NCBI GenBank assembly: GCA_900078775.1
Contig: LT549889.1
Span: 3,596,001-3,660,000, forward strand
DNA: 64,000 nt
Direction: 5' to 3'
DNA from: Mycolicibacterium aurum
GTDB taxonomy: Bacteria; Actinomycetota; Actinomycetes; Mycobacteriales; Mycobacteriaceae
Shown here: one piece after another, positions 34,891-43,182 of the stretch
How the letters are laid out: every line of letters starts with the position of its first letter
Position numbering within the stretch: the stretch's first letter is position 1
Position numbers and translations under genes: made by a program
The notes under the pieces: generated by a model
What the model was told of the DNA's origin: nothing
The model's input: only the letters and a program-made list of their open reading frames with translations
The model's database searches: none

Positions 34891-35406
34891 ATGGTGCCCA
34901 AAAGCGTGTTGCCGCCGGAGCGGCTGCCCTCGCACACCACGACCTGCATGGGTTGCGGCCCGGACAACCCTCACGGACTGCGGCTAGTGGTGCATCGCAG
35001 CGGCGACGCGGTGTACACCGATGTGAGGTTCGACGAGCGGCATATCGGGGCCCCGGGCCTGGCTCACGGCGGGGCAGTGGCCGCCGCATGTGATGACGTC
35101 CTGGGCTTCACGTTGTGGATCGCCGGCACCCCGGCGGTGACCCGCACCCTGACGGTCGAATATTTGCGGCCGGTGCCGCTGCATCAGACCCACCGGATTA
35201 CTGCCCACATCGTCTCTCGTGAAGGGCGGGCGCTGCATGTCACGGCGACAGGCACGGGTGAGGGTGGGATCGCCCGCTTCACCGCCAGTGCAGTGTTCAT
35301 TGTCGTCAGCCCTGAGCACTTCGCCGCACACGGCGATGTCAGCGCTTTCGGCGATCTTCTGGAGCAGTTCTCGCGCCGCGGCGGTCTGGACCCGGGGCCG
35401 TCATGA
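34891..35406 (+). CDS. Hotdog-fold acyl-CoA thioesterase
   Basis: A 171-residue PaaI-type thioesterase. A Cys-rich CMGCGPDNPHGLRL precedes the hotdog core, where GLAHGGAVAAACDD marks the catalytic helix and YLRPVPL the closing strands. It should hydrolyse acyl-CoA esters. The ATG at 34891 follows a G-rich ribosome site. The stop overlaps the next TetR gene (ATGA), so the two form one operon. Confidence 0.75.
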   Translation: MVPKSVLPPERLPSHTTTCMGCGPDNPHGLRLVVHRSGDAVYTDVRFDERHIGAPGLAHGGAVAAACDDVLGFTLWIAGTPAVTRTLTVEYLRPVPLHQTHRITAHIVSREGRALHVTATGTGEGGIARFTASAVFIVVSPEHFAAHGDVSAFGDLLEQFSRRGGLDPGPS

Positions 35407-36074
35407 CTTTCCCTCAGGCGCGCAGCCGCGGGAAAACCCTGCCTTCGGAAGCGAACTCGGTCGCTGCAGAGAAGCGGGCCGCTAACGCGTCGCGTTCACG
35501 CGCCTCCGCACGGCGCCGGGAAACGATTCTGGATGCAGCTTTGGCCGTGGCCGCGGCCGGTGGTTACGAGGCGGTTCAGATGCGGACGGTTGCCGAGCGG
35601 GTCGGCATCGCCGTCGGCACGCTTTACCGCTATTTCCCGGCGAAAACCCACTTGCTGGTAGCAGCGCTGACGCGCGAGTTCCGTCGACTCGACTCGGCCG
35701 GCGACTGGGCGGGTGGTGAGGGCACACCGCTGGAACGGCTCGAACGGCTCACCGCACATCTGCATGACCGCTGGCAGCGCGACCCATGGCTGACGACGGC
35801 CATGACACGGGCCTTCGCCGTCGCAGACACCCGCGCCGCCGCGGAACTCGACCGCGCGGCCGATGAGATCCAGATCCTGCTAGCCCGCACGCTCAGGGGC
35901 GGCGAACCCACCCCCGCCGATCTGCACGTCGCTGGGGTCATCTCCGACATCTGGTTGGCCAACCTCGTGGCCTTCAGCGGCGACCGCGCGACAGCCGCCG
36001 ACACCCGCGACCGCATTGACCGAGCCACCAGGCGCGTCGTGACCAACGCTGCTCGGCCCACCGCCAACCGATAA
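35403..36074 (+). CDS. TetR-family regulator (KstR-like)
   Basis: A 223-residue regulator with an Arg-rich N-terminal tail, a helix-turn-helix carrying RRETILDAALAVAAAG and VGTLYRYFPAKTH, and a helical ligand domain. The N-terminal layout resembles KstR, the cholesterol-catabolism repressor of mycobacteria, but the operator differs. It overlaps the thioesterase gene by four bases. Its stop codon is followed at once by a palindrome (CGATAC-N5-GTATCG) that is repeated in front of the mmpL gene, which suggests a regulator in this cluster binds both. Confidence 0.8.
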   Translation: MTFPQARSRGKTLPSEANSVAAEKRAANASRSRASARRRETILDAALAVAAAGGYEAVQMRTVAERVGIAVGTLYRYFPAKTHLLVAALTREFRRLDSAGDWAGGEGTPLERLERLTAHLHDRWQRDPWLTTAMTRAFAVADTRAAAELDRAADEIQILLARTLRGGEPTPADLHVAGVISDIWLANLVAFSGDRATAADTRDRIDRATRRVVTNAARPTANR

Positions 36075-36091
36075 CGATACTACTGGTATCG
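36075..36091. promoter_or_regulatory. Palindromic operator CGATAC-N5-GTATCG upstream of the 36153 gene
   Basis: Perfect 6-bp arms with a 5-base spacer. The same core with the same spacer is at 43144-43160 inside the longer mmpL palindrome. It is probably a TetR-type operator shared between the two promoters. Confidence 0.6.
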
Positions 36092-36152
36092 CAGCGCTAC
36101 TTAGCGTACTCTTTGGGGATACGGCTCAACGATGCGTCGAAAAGAGACTGCC

Positions 36153-36617
36153 ATGTACACCCAATGGATCGAAAACCTTGTCGTACAACGCCTCTCGCTG
36201 CATGGCGGCCTGGTTCTGGATTTCGATGACTACAACGAAATCGTCATCTCCTGCCCCCTGCTATTGACCCTTCCGGCCGTCGGCACCTACCCCATCGAGG
36301 CGGTGCGCATTGACCCCCTCAGGATCGCGACCCACGAACGCCCACTGCTGAACCTCGCCGGCGCAGTGTGCACCCAGGCCTGTTCTAGCGACGATGGAGG
36401 ACTACACCTGAGCTTCTCGCGCGGACATCGCATCGATGTCGATCCCGACACTGAACAGACAGCGTGGGAACTCTACGGCATGCGCCACGGCTACATGGCC
36501 TGCCTACCTCAAGGACGGGTTCGCGTGGTCCGCCATGACCTCCCCGACACCGACGACGCCAACATCGTCAACAGCGCCACGCAATCATCGGCGGGGTCGG
36601 CGCGGCAGAGCCACTGA
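36153..36617 (+). CDS. Hypothetical protein, mycobacterial family
   Basis: A 154-residue protein that I recognise only as a type common in mycobacteria and sometimes called DUF6188 (recalled, unchecked). It has a compact beta-rich body (residues 10-120), an acidic C-terminal tail and no signal or membrane segment. An upstream ATG at 36132 is possible; 36153 has AAAGAG in front and is favoured. Its promoter carries the palindrome shared with mmpL. Confidence 0.55.
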   Translation: MYTQWIENLVVQRLSLHGGLVLDFDDYNEIVISCPLLLTLPAVGTYPIEAVRIDPLRIATHERPLLNLAGAVCTQACSSDDGGLHLSFSRGHRIDVDPDTEQTAWELYGMRHGYMACLPQGRVRVVRHDLPDTDDANIVNSATQSSAGSARQSH

Positions 36618-36665
36618 TGCGGCCGCGGACGCGGCGACGGGTCGACGTGGGCGGCAATGCGTGGA

Positions 36666-37715
36666 TCAGGTTGAACGTGGACCGGACTGCCCTGGCGACA
36701 TCGAGGCGGGCGAGCATTCCCCGATGATGCTGTCGAGGTTTTGCTGCACGCGTTCCGCAGCGATGCCGACCGATGGTGAATACAGCATGATGTGGTCGAG
36801 GACGCCGTCGTAGCGTCTCAGTTGTTCACGGACTTCGTGTGCCGTCCCGGCGACGCCCATGGTGTCGATCATCTCGTCGGACACCGCGGCGAACATCGCC
36901 GGGAAATCGCGCTGGGCGAATGCTTCCCGGATGGTTCGGCCTTCGCTGGCGAATCCGTTCACATCGAGTACCGTCTCGTAGGATTTGACCGAGGAGTAGA
37001 ACGCAATCTGCTGCGCCAGTTCGCGCCTGGCGACCTCGGCGTCGTCGTGGATGGCGCACATCACCATGGAAATGATTTCCACGTCATTGGGGTCGCGGCC
37101 GGTGTGCGCGGCACCCCGGGCGATAGCGGGCCGGACGATCTCCTCGACGTAGGTGGTGGTGAACAGGGGATGTCCGGCCAGGCCGTCGGCCACCCGCCCG
37201 GCCGCCTCGCACATCCGGGGCCGGACACCGGCAGTGACGATCGGGATCGGCCGGCTGGGGGGTCCCACGTCGCCGGTCGGGGTGAGATTCATTCTGTAGA
37301 AACGGCCCTCGTGATGGATCGGCCCTTCATGCAGGTTCCAGATCCGGCGCAGCAGCATCACGAGTTCTTCCATCCGCAGCGCGGGCGCGGAGGTGTCGGG
37401 CACGCCGTGCCAGTCGCTCATCATCCGTTTGGTGCCGTTGCCGATTCCGAGTACCAGCCGTCCGTTGGAGAGTTCGTCGAGATCACGCGCCTCGGTGGCC
37501 AGCACCAGGGGGCTTCGGCCGACGCCGTAGAGAATGGAGGAACCGATCCGGCAGTTCTGTGTGCTGTTGGCCATCGCGGCCATGGAGATCGATCCGGACC
37601 GGGAGTAGAACTCCGAGGCCCATACGGCGTCGAACCCGGCCGCGTCGGCGGCCTGGGCGGTCTGGGCCAGTGACTTCAAATCCGCGCCGAGAACCGACAG
37701 GCCGTAGGTGCTCAT
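36666..37715 (-). CDS. LLM-class F420-dependent oxidoreductase
   Basis: A 349-residue luciferase-like TIM-barrel enzyme. Typical segments are the AADAAGFDAVWASEF start region, the TEARDLDELSNGRLVLGIGNG block and PIPIVTAGVRPRMCEAAGRVADG. Relatives use reduced F420 or FMN to oxidise or reduce hydrophobic substrates. Its start overlaps the TetR gene by four bases, so the two are co-transcribed and the TetR protein likely regulates the pair. In this cluster it may act with the P450 and hydrolases on one compound. Confidence 0.82.
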   Translation of the reverse strand: MSTYGLSVLGADLKSLAQTAQAADAAGFDAVWASEFYSRSGSISMAAMANSTQNCRIGSSILYGVGRSPLVLATEARDLDELSNGRLVLGIGNGTKRMMSDWHGVPDTSAPALRMEELVMLLRRIWNLHEGPIHHEGRFYRMNLTPTGDVGPPSRPIPIVTAGVRPRMCEAAGRVADGLAGHPLFTTTYVEEIVRPAIARGAAHTGRDPNDVEIISMVMCAIHDDAEVARRELAQQIAFYSSVKSYETVLDVNGFASEGRTIREAFAQRDFPAMFAAVSDEMIDTMGVAGTAHEVREQLRRYDGVLDHIMLYSPSVGIAAERVQQNLDSIIGECSPASMSPGQSGPRST

Positions 37716-38308
37716 GACTGGTCTCCTGTGCGCGGGCGCAGGCCGTCGAACATGACGGCGCTGAGGGTGCTGGCGACCACCGTCTCGTCGAGGTGGTTCT
37801 CGGTGACCAGGTACATGAGTGCATTGATGGTGACCGCGCCGAACAGCGCAATGGACGTCGATCGTGCATCGGGCTGGGCGACGAGGGATCCGTCGCGGGC
37901 TCCTTCGATGAGCAGAGTTTCAACGGGTTGTTGGTAGGCGGTATTGATCATCTCGGCGATGGCAGGCATGCGGGCCGCTCGTCCCAGTTCGCCGATGAGT
38001 GCCCGGCATACCGCTGGCCGCTGCGCCATTGCCCGCAGTTGTGCGCGGATGACAAGTGCGAGGCGTTCGGCACCGGAGCCGTCGGTGTGCACGATCGCGG
38101 TCACGGCATCGGAGATGTCCTTGAGGAGGTCTTCGAGCAGGAAGGCAAGGATGTCCTCTTTGCCGGCGAAGTAGTAGTACAGCGTCGCTTTCGGCACACC
38201 GGTCACCGCGGCGACGTCTTCGATCTTGGAGTCGTTGAGCCCCTTCTCGGCGAACAAGTCCGCCGCGGCGGGAAGCCGGTCAGAGATCTGACGTGGAATC
38301 TTGCGCAT
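37712..38308 (-). CDS. TetR-family regulator, divergent from the P450
   Basis: A 198-residue regulator. The helix-turn-helix has AADLFAEKGLNDSKIEDVA, then VPKATLYYYFAGKEDIL. The C-terminal domain is helical with Met/Ala-rich pockets. Either the ATG at 38308 or the GTG at 38317 could start it; the ATG is favoured for its G-rich ribosome site. The 12-bp inverted repeat between this gene and the P450 gene is a strong operator candidate. It is followed by the F420-dependent oxidoreductase gene. Confidence 0.8.
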   Translation of the reverse strand: MRKIPRQISDRLPAAADLFAEKGLNDSKIEDVAAVTGVPKATLYYYFAGKEDILAFLLEDLLKDISDAVTAIVHTDGSGAERLALVIRAQLRAMAQRPAVCRALIGELGRAARMPAIAEMINTAYQQPVETLLIEGARDGSLVAQPDARSTSIALFGAVTINALMYLVTENHLDETVVASTLSAVMFDGLRPRTGDQS

Positions 38309-38331
38309 TTGCCCCACCTGTCCCGTTCGGC

Positions 38332-38356
38332 CGGTTTAGACTGCCAGTCTAAACCG
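38332..38356. promoter_or_regulatory. Perfect 25-bp palindrome between TetR and P450 genes
   Basis: CGGTTTAGACTG and CAGTCTAAACCG are 12-bp perfect arms with a single central base, 24 bases before the TetR start and 27 before the P450 start. It is likely the TetR operator controlling both divergent promoters. Confidence 0.75.
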
Positions 38357-38382
38357 TCGTTACTTTGGTGGTAGGAGGTCTT

Positions 38383-39579
38383 GTGGTCTCGGTGCAGATT
38401 CGTTACGACCCGTTCGACGCCTCGATCCTCAACGACCCCTATCCGACGTATCGGTTATTGCGTGACGCGGCTCCGGTGTACCGCGCCGAGGAATCCCATA
38501 CCTGGGTGTTGAGCCGCCACGCCGATGTCCAGGCCGCAGCACTGGATCACGGCACGTACTCCTCGGTGGACGGCATCTTCCCCACCCCGCCGGGATCGGA
38601 CTTCATCGGTTCGTTCCTGCCGATGATGATCGTGATGGACCCTCCGCGCCACGACCAGTTGCGTGCCCTGGTCAGCCGGGCGTTCACTCCCCGGCGGGTG
38701 GCCGGGCTGCAGGGCGCCATCACACAGATGGCCGCGGAGTTGTTCGAGCGCCTCGACGAGGGTTCCGGATCGGCGGACTTCGTGACCGACTTCGCCGCGA
38801 TCCTGCCCGCCGCGGTGATCGCCGATCTGCTGGGCGTTCCCGCCACCGATCGTGATCAGTTCCGATTGTGGTCGAGCCAACTGGTCCAGGTCGACGTCAA
38901 CCACGGACAAACCACCGACGCACTGACCGCCGCCGCCGCGATCTACGCCTACTTCACCGACTTCCTCGCCGACCGCCGCAAGAACCCCCGCGAGGACCTG
39001 ATGTCGGCGTTGGCCAACGCCACAGTCGACGGGATCGGACTGACCGACGAGGAAGTCCTCGGCTTCTGCGCGCTGCTGCTCGTCGCGGGCTACGAGACCA
39101 CCACCAATCTGCTGGGGAACTCCGCGGTCGTGCTGGCCCAGCATCGGCAAACCCGCCGACGCCTAGCCGCCGATCGAACACTGTTGGGGCCTGCGGTGGA
39201 AGAGTTGCTGCGTTACGACTCACCTGCACAGGGACTTTCACGAACCCTGACCCGCGACGTCACCCTGCACGACACGACGATGCGTCAAGGTGAGAAGGTG
39301 CTGCTGTTGTTCGGGTCGGCCAACCGCGACGAGCGTGCCTTCCCCGATCCGGACGTGTTCGACATCGAGCGCACCAGTGAGCACCAGGTCGCCTTCGGTC
39401 GCGGCATTCACTTCTGTCTGGGTGCGGCGCTGGCGCGGATGGAGGCCCGCATCGCTCTGGATGCATTGTTGGACCGGGTGCCTGACTGGGAGGTCGATCT
39501 TGAATCGGCGCGGCGGCTGCGGTCCGGGCCGATCCGGGGCTACACATCGCTGCCCATCACTTGGACCACACCGGTCTAG
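38383..39579 (+). CDS. Cytochrome P450
   Basis: A 398-residue soluble bacterial P450. It has the I-helix oxygen-activation motif AGYETT near residue 237, the ExxR motif EELLRY near 272, and the heme loop FGRGIHFCLG with Cys345 ligating the iron. The GTG at 38383 with GGAGG four bases before it is preferred; an in-frame start 18 bases upstream is weak. It should hydroxylate a hydrophobic substrate with ferredoxin electrons; no ferredoxin gene is adjacent. It probably belongs to the TetR/LLM regulon. Confidence 0.87.
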   Translation: MVSVQIRYDPFDASILNDPYPTYRLLRDAAPVYRAEESHTWVLSRHADVQAAALDHGTYSSVDGIFPTPPGSDFIGSFLPMMIVMDPPRHDQLRALVSRAFTPRRVAGLQGAITQMAAELFERLDEGSGSADFVTDFAAILPAAVIADLLGVPATDRDQFRLWSSQLVQVDVNHGQTTDALTAAAAIYAYFTDFLADRRKNPREDLMSALANATVDGIGLTDEEVLGFCALLLVAGYETTTNLLGNSAVVLAQHRQTRRRLAADRTLLGPAVEELLRYDSPAQGLSRTLTRDVTLHDTTMRQGEKVLLLFGSANRDERAFPDPDVFDIERTSEHQVAFGRGIHFCLGAALARMEARIALDALLDRVPDWEVDLESARRLRSGPIRGYTSLPITWTTPV

Positions 39580-39751
39580 CCCGTGCCCCTCTTCGACGAC
39601 GCGTCGTGTGCTTCACCGCGACGGCCAGGTTCATCGCCGTCGATGTCGAGCACTCCGCCGCGCCGTCGACCTCGGCGCATTCGGCGACATGCTCAAACGA
39701 TTCGCAGGCTCGAACGGTGATTGAACCCATGGCCGGACAGGAGAAAGGGGC

Positions 39752-40204
39752 ATGGTGGTGGCAATGACATTCGCGCACTTCGATGAGCAGATCGCCGACC
39801 AGCTGCTCAGATCGGCGACCACAGCCGGTGGACTGTCGACGTTCCTGAACTTTCGGCACACCGAACTCGCCGCCGGTCGGCTGGTGGCAGAGATGGAAAC
39901 CCGCGCCGAACTGCTCACACCCTTTGGCACCCTGCACGGCGGATGTCTATCGGCGATGGTCGACCACTGTCTCGGAGTCGTGTTCTACCCCGTCATTCCG
40001 GCCGGATCATGGGTCGCCACCACCGAATTCAAGCTGAACCTGCTGCGACCCGTGTCCACCGGTGTGTGTGTCGCCGTCACCGACATCGTGTCACTGGGCA
40101 AGCGCAGCGGAGTAGCGCGCATCGACATCAGCAACGGCGACAAAGCCGTCTGCGTAGCCCAGGGCACGGTCACGATCGTGAACGCCGCGGGCAACGCACA
40201 ATGA
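39752..40204 (+). CDS. Hotdog-fold thioesterase (PaaI family)
   Basis: A 150-residue protein with a PaaI-like core: the catalytic region TPFGTLHGGCLSAMVDHCLG, then FKLNLLRPV and a terminal strand. It should hydrolyse aromatic or medium-chain acyl-CoA. GGAGAAAGGGG before the ATG is a good ribosome site. It is followed 58 bases later by an alpha/beta hydrolase gene, with which it probably forms an operon. A gene-free stretch of 172 bases separates it from the P450. Confidence 0.75.
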   Translation: MVVAMTFAHFDEQIADQLLRSATTAGGLSTFLNFRHTELAAGRLVAEMETRAELLTPFGTLHGGCLSAMVDHCLGVVFYPVIPAGSWVATTEFKLNLLRPVSTGVCVAVTDIVSLGKRSGVARIDISNGDKAVCVAQGTVTIVNAAGNAQ

Positions 40205-40262
40205 AGGCGCTTGTAGCCGGTCGCACGCTTCGGGCGGACTCCGATCTCGCCAGGAATTTGTC

Positions 40263-41165
40263 ATGACCTCCGCCGTGCAGCATCGGGTCCGAACCCAGGA
40301 CGGGATCACCCTGGCCGCCGACTGCTACGACCACGATGACGCCCGTCCCGTCGTGCTGCTCCTGCACGGCGGCGGCCAGAACCGGCACGCGTGGAGCACT
40401 TCAGCGCGTCGCCTCCACGCATGCGGATACACAGTCGTCGCCTACGACACCCGCGGTCACGGCGACAGCGACTGGGACCCCGCCGGCAGGTACGACCTCG
40501 AGCGACTCGCGACCGATCTGCTCGCCGTGCGTGAGCACTTCAGCGCGGATATCGCCCCTGCCGTCGTAGGTGCATCCCTTGGGGGCATGACCGTGCTCGG
40601 CACGCATCTGTTGACATCCGGGGCGTTGTGGGCGGCGGTTGTCCTGGTCGACGTCACCCCGCGGCTTGAATTCCAGGGCGCTCGTCGCGTAGTGACGTTC
40701 ATGGCCGCACATCCCGACGGCTTTGGCACCCTCACCGACGCCGCCGAGGTGATCGCCGCGTACAACCCCCATCGCTCGCGCCCGGCCAACGTCGACGGCC
40801 TGCGCAAGGTGCTACGGCAGCGTCACGACGGCCGCTGGATCTGGCGGTGGGACCCGGCATTCATTCACTCCAACTTCGACTTCCTCCGCGACGAATCGAC
40901 CACGGGAACGGAGCAATTCGACGCGATCAGCCACCTGCTGATCGACGGAGCCCGACGGGTCAGCGCCCCAACACTTCTCGTAAGGGGCCTGTTGTCCGAC
41001 GTGGTCTCCCAAGCCACCGTCGACGAGTTCCAGCAACTGGTTCCCCACGCCGAGACCGTCGACGTATCCGGTACCGGACACATGATCGCCGGCGACGACA
41101 ACGACGCCTTCAGCTCCGCCGTCACCGAGTTCCTCGGCCGAAGCATCCTCCAGCCCCCGCCGTGA
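40263..41165 (+). CDS. Alpha/beta hydrolase
   Basis: A 300-residue hydrolase. The oxyanion motif is HGGGQNRHAW, the nucleophile elbow GASLGG near residue 105, and the acid/base pair likely Asp in LVRGLLSDVVSQ and His in GTGHMIAGDD. It should cleave an ester, lactone or carbon-carbon bond. Such enzymes often follow a P450 or oxidoreductase in catabolic clusters. It lies 58 bases after the thioesterase gene. Confidence 0.78.
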   Translation: MTSAVQHRVRTQDGITLAADCYDHDDARPVVLLLHGGGQNRHAWSTSARRLHACGYTVVAYDTRGHGDSDWDPAGRYDLERLATDLLAVREHFSADIAPAVVGASLGGMTVLGTHLLTSGALWAAVVLVDVTPRLEFQGARRVVTFMAAHPDGFGTLTDAAEVIAAYNPHRSRPANVDGLRKVLRQRHDGRWIWRWDPAFIHSNFDFLRDESTTGTEQFDAISHLLIDGARRVSAPTLLVRGLLSDVVSQATVDEFQQLVPHAETVDVSGTGHMIAGDDNDAFSSAVTEFLGRSILQPPP

Positions 41166-41293
41166 TCGGGCAGCGTCGAGCGGCCAGTAAAAGTGGGCCC
41201 CACCAAGGTTATTGAAACGCTGCCTATGACTAAGAGGAGGCCCTCACAACGCCTTTCGGCACGCCGAATAGACCGCGACAGGCTCTGGTCGAG

Positions 41294-42163
41294 CTAGACG
41301 CTGCTACGCACTTGTTGGCCACCATCGGCGTCGAAGAGTTCCTTGGTCCAGCGTTCGAGGATTTCTGCGCTGTCCCAGTCGTCGGGATGAAATCCGCCGC
41401 GGGTGTAGGAACGAAAGCGCTCAATTGCTGCTGAGCTGAATAGCGGGTTATGCCGGAAGGCTCGAAGGCTGCGCAGCAACCGCACCGGGTTGTAGGCGGC
41501 ACGGTCACCGGCCAGAGAGCGGGTGGTCTGGATGACCAACTCGCTGAACAAGAGGAGGCTGGCGATCCGCATCCCCCAGACCCTGGTGCGTTCGCTTCCA
41601 CCGACCGTCTCATAGACATCGAAAGCGACGGCCTTGTGCTCGCATTCTTCCAGTGCGTGCCAGAGCAGAATAGGCCGCACTTCGGTGTAGCCGATGAGTT
41701 CTTGAGCTTCGTCGCTGGTGAGAATGATTTCGGCGAATGTCGCCGTATAGTGCTCCAGGGCGGCCGTCACAGCCAGGCGCATCGTGGGAGAAAAACGCTT
41801 CTCAAGTCGGCCAACCAACTTCTTGATATGCCGATCGATCCCCTCGGTGGGATAGCCCATCGCTTGGAGCCGATCGTTGAGCAGCTGATGCTGGTGTCGG
41901 TGGGTGGCCTCTTGTGCAATGAATCCCTTGACCGCCTCCTTGAGGTCAGCGTCGCTGATGTGGTCCCGGTACTCGCGGACTGACCGGATGAAGAAGTCTT
42001 CCCCTTCGGGGAACGTGGCCGACAAGGTGGACACAAAGTGGCTCATCACCAAGTCGCCATCGACGAAGTGCTGCCGACTGGTCCCGGCAGGCATGTCGAA
42101 TCGAACACGGCGGGGCTTCGGGACGACCCGCGTGGTGGGCCGTGTGGACGAATCGTCGCTCAT
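41294..42163 (-). CDS. Predicted metal-dependent hydrolase (PF10118-type)
   Basis: A 289-residue protein whose helical body has the metal-binding segments FIAQEATHRHQHQLL near residue 85 and WHALEECEHKAVAF near 165. The pattern of Glu and His in helices recalls ferritin-like di-iron or metal-dependent hydrolases of the family I recall as PF10118. It has no signal peptide. It is divergent from a TetR gene, with an inverted repeat in between. Its substrate is unknown. Confidence 0.68.
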   Translation of the reverse strand: MSDDSSTRPTTRVVPKPRRVRFDMPAGTSRQHFVDGDLVMSHFVSTLSATFPEGEDFFIRSVREYRDHISDADLKEAVKGFIAQEATHRHQHQLLNDRLQAMGYPTEGIDRHIKKLVGRLEKRFSPTMRLAVTAALEHYTATFAEIILTSDEAQELIGYTEVRPILLWHALEECEHKAVAFDVYETVGGSERTRVWGMRIASLLLFSELVIQTTRSLAGDRAAYNPVRLLRSLRAFRHNPLFSSAAIERFRSYTRGGFHPDDWDSAEILERWTKELFDADGGQQVRSSV

Positions 42164-42197
42164 GTTGTTCTCCCGTTCGTCAAAGGCACGCTGGCAA

Positions 42198-42219
42198 TCT
42201 GACTCTAAGCCTTGTCAGA
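42198..42219. promoter_or_regulatory. Inverted repeat between the hydrolase and TetR genes
   Basis: TCTGAC and GTCAGA arms flank a 10-base spacer, 20-40 bases from both divergent starts. It may be the TetR operator, although arms are short. Confidence 0.4.
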
Positions 42220-42240
42220 ATTAGATGGCAAGCTATCCAC

Positions 42241-42909
42241 GTGGTTTCGGCGCGGGTGTATAGCGGGATGTCCGCCGAGGAGCGTCACCGGAACCGGCGC
42301 ACCCGTCTCATCGAGGCCGCAACCGAGTTGATCGGCACGCGCGGTGTTGCCGCCGCCACTGTGACTGCCGTCTGCGCTGAATCAGGCGTCACGTCACGCT
42401 ACTTCTACCAGCACTTCTCCGGCCGAGACGCCCTCCTGCGGGCTGTCTACCAGCAGCTCTATGCCACCTTCCAGGAGGTGATAGTCGACGCGATCCCCGA
42501 TGCCGGCGAGCCACCGGAGGTGCTGGCGTACGCGCCGATCCGCAGGCTGGTCAGCATGATCGACAACGACCCTCGGCTGGGTCGGATCCTGTTCGTGGAA
42601 TCTGCAACCGAGCCGCTGCTCCGAGAGCTACGCAGCGAACTGATGGCGGGTTTCACCGACCTCGTCTTGCGCGAAGCCAGACTCCACCTCGACATCGCCG
42701 ACTCCGCCGTTGGGGTTGCCCATTTGGCTTCGACCTTGGGCGTGGGAGGGCTATTCGAAGTCTTGCGCCGCCGACTCGACGGAGAACTCGAGTTCACCAC
42801 CGATGAACTCGTTCAGCACTGCGCAGGTTTCCTGGGCAGCCTCGGCAATTACGTGCTGCTGCAGAACACGGACCAGTCGGCCACAACCGAAGCCCGACCC
42901 CACAGGTAG
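42241..42909 (+). CDS. TetR-family regulator, upstream of mmpL
   Basis: A 222-residue regulator. Residues 10-65 form the helix-turn-helix with TRLIEAATELIGTRGVAAATV and SRYFYQHFSGRDALL. The C-terminal domain is helical. The GTG at 42241 and the ATG at 42268 are both possible; neither has a clear ribosome site. It precedes mmpL by 273 bases, in which the long palindrome lies, so it may be the MmpL repressor. Confidence 0.78.
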   Translation: MVSARVYSGMSAEERHRNRRTRLIEAATELIGTRGVAAATVTAVCAESGVTSRYFYQHFSGRDALLRAVYQQLYATFQEVIVDAIPDAGEPPEVLAYAPIRRLVSMIDNDPRLGRILFVESATEPLLRELRSELMAGFTDLVLREARLHLDIADSAVGVAHLASTLGVGGLFEVLRRRLDGELEFTTDELVQHCAGFLGSLGNYVLLQNTDQSATTEARPHR

Positions 42910-43133
42910 CGGCCCGCGGCCCCGCTACGCGATGTGGCCGTCCGTGCATTCGATGTCAACGTCGAGGACCAGCAACAGCAAGACCCTGAACGACATCCAA
43001 GGCCAGTGTCGTCGACTGAACAGCGTCGGCCTTGGCTTCCAGAAGCCAACTGAGTGTTCGACCATTCCTCTGCCTACTGTGACCGCGGCCGCGGGCCTAC
43101 TCGATAGCGGCCGCCACCACGTGCACTACATGC

Positions 43134-43170
43134 GGTAGCGTAGCGATACCGACAGTATCGCTACGCTACC
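43134..43170. promoter_or_regulatory. 37-bp perfect palindrome in the mmpL promoter
   Basis: GGTAGCGTAGCGATAC and its exact complement GTATCGCTACGCTACC form 16-bp arms around CGACA. It ends 12 bases before the mmpL start codon, so binding or RNA folding would block expression. The core CGATAC-N5-GTATCG recurs at 36075-36091. Confidence 0.8.
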
Positions 43171-43182
43171 AGTGGAGGTCTA

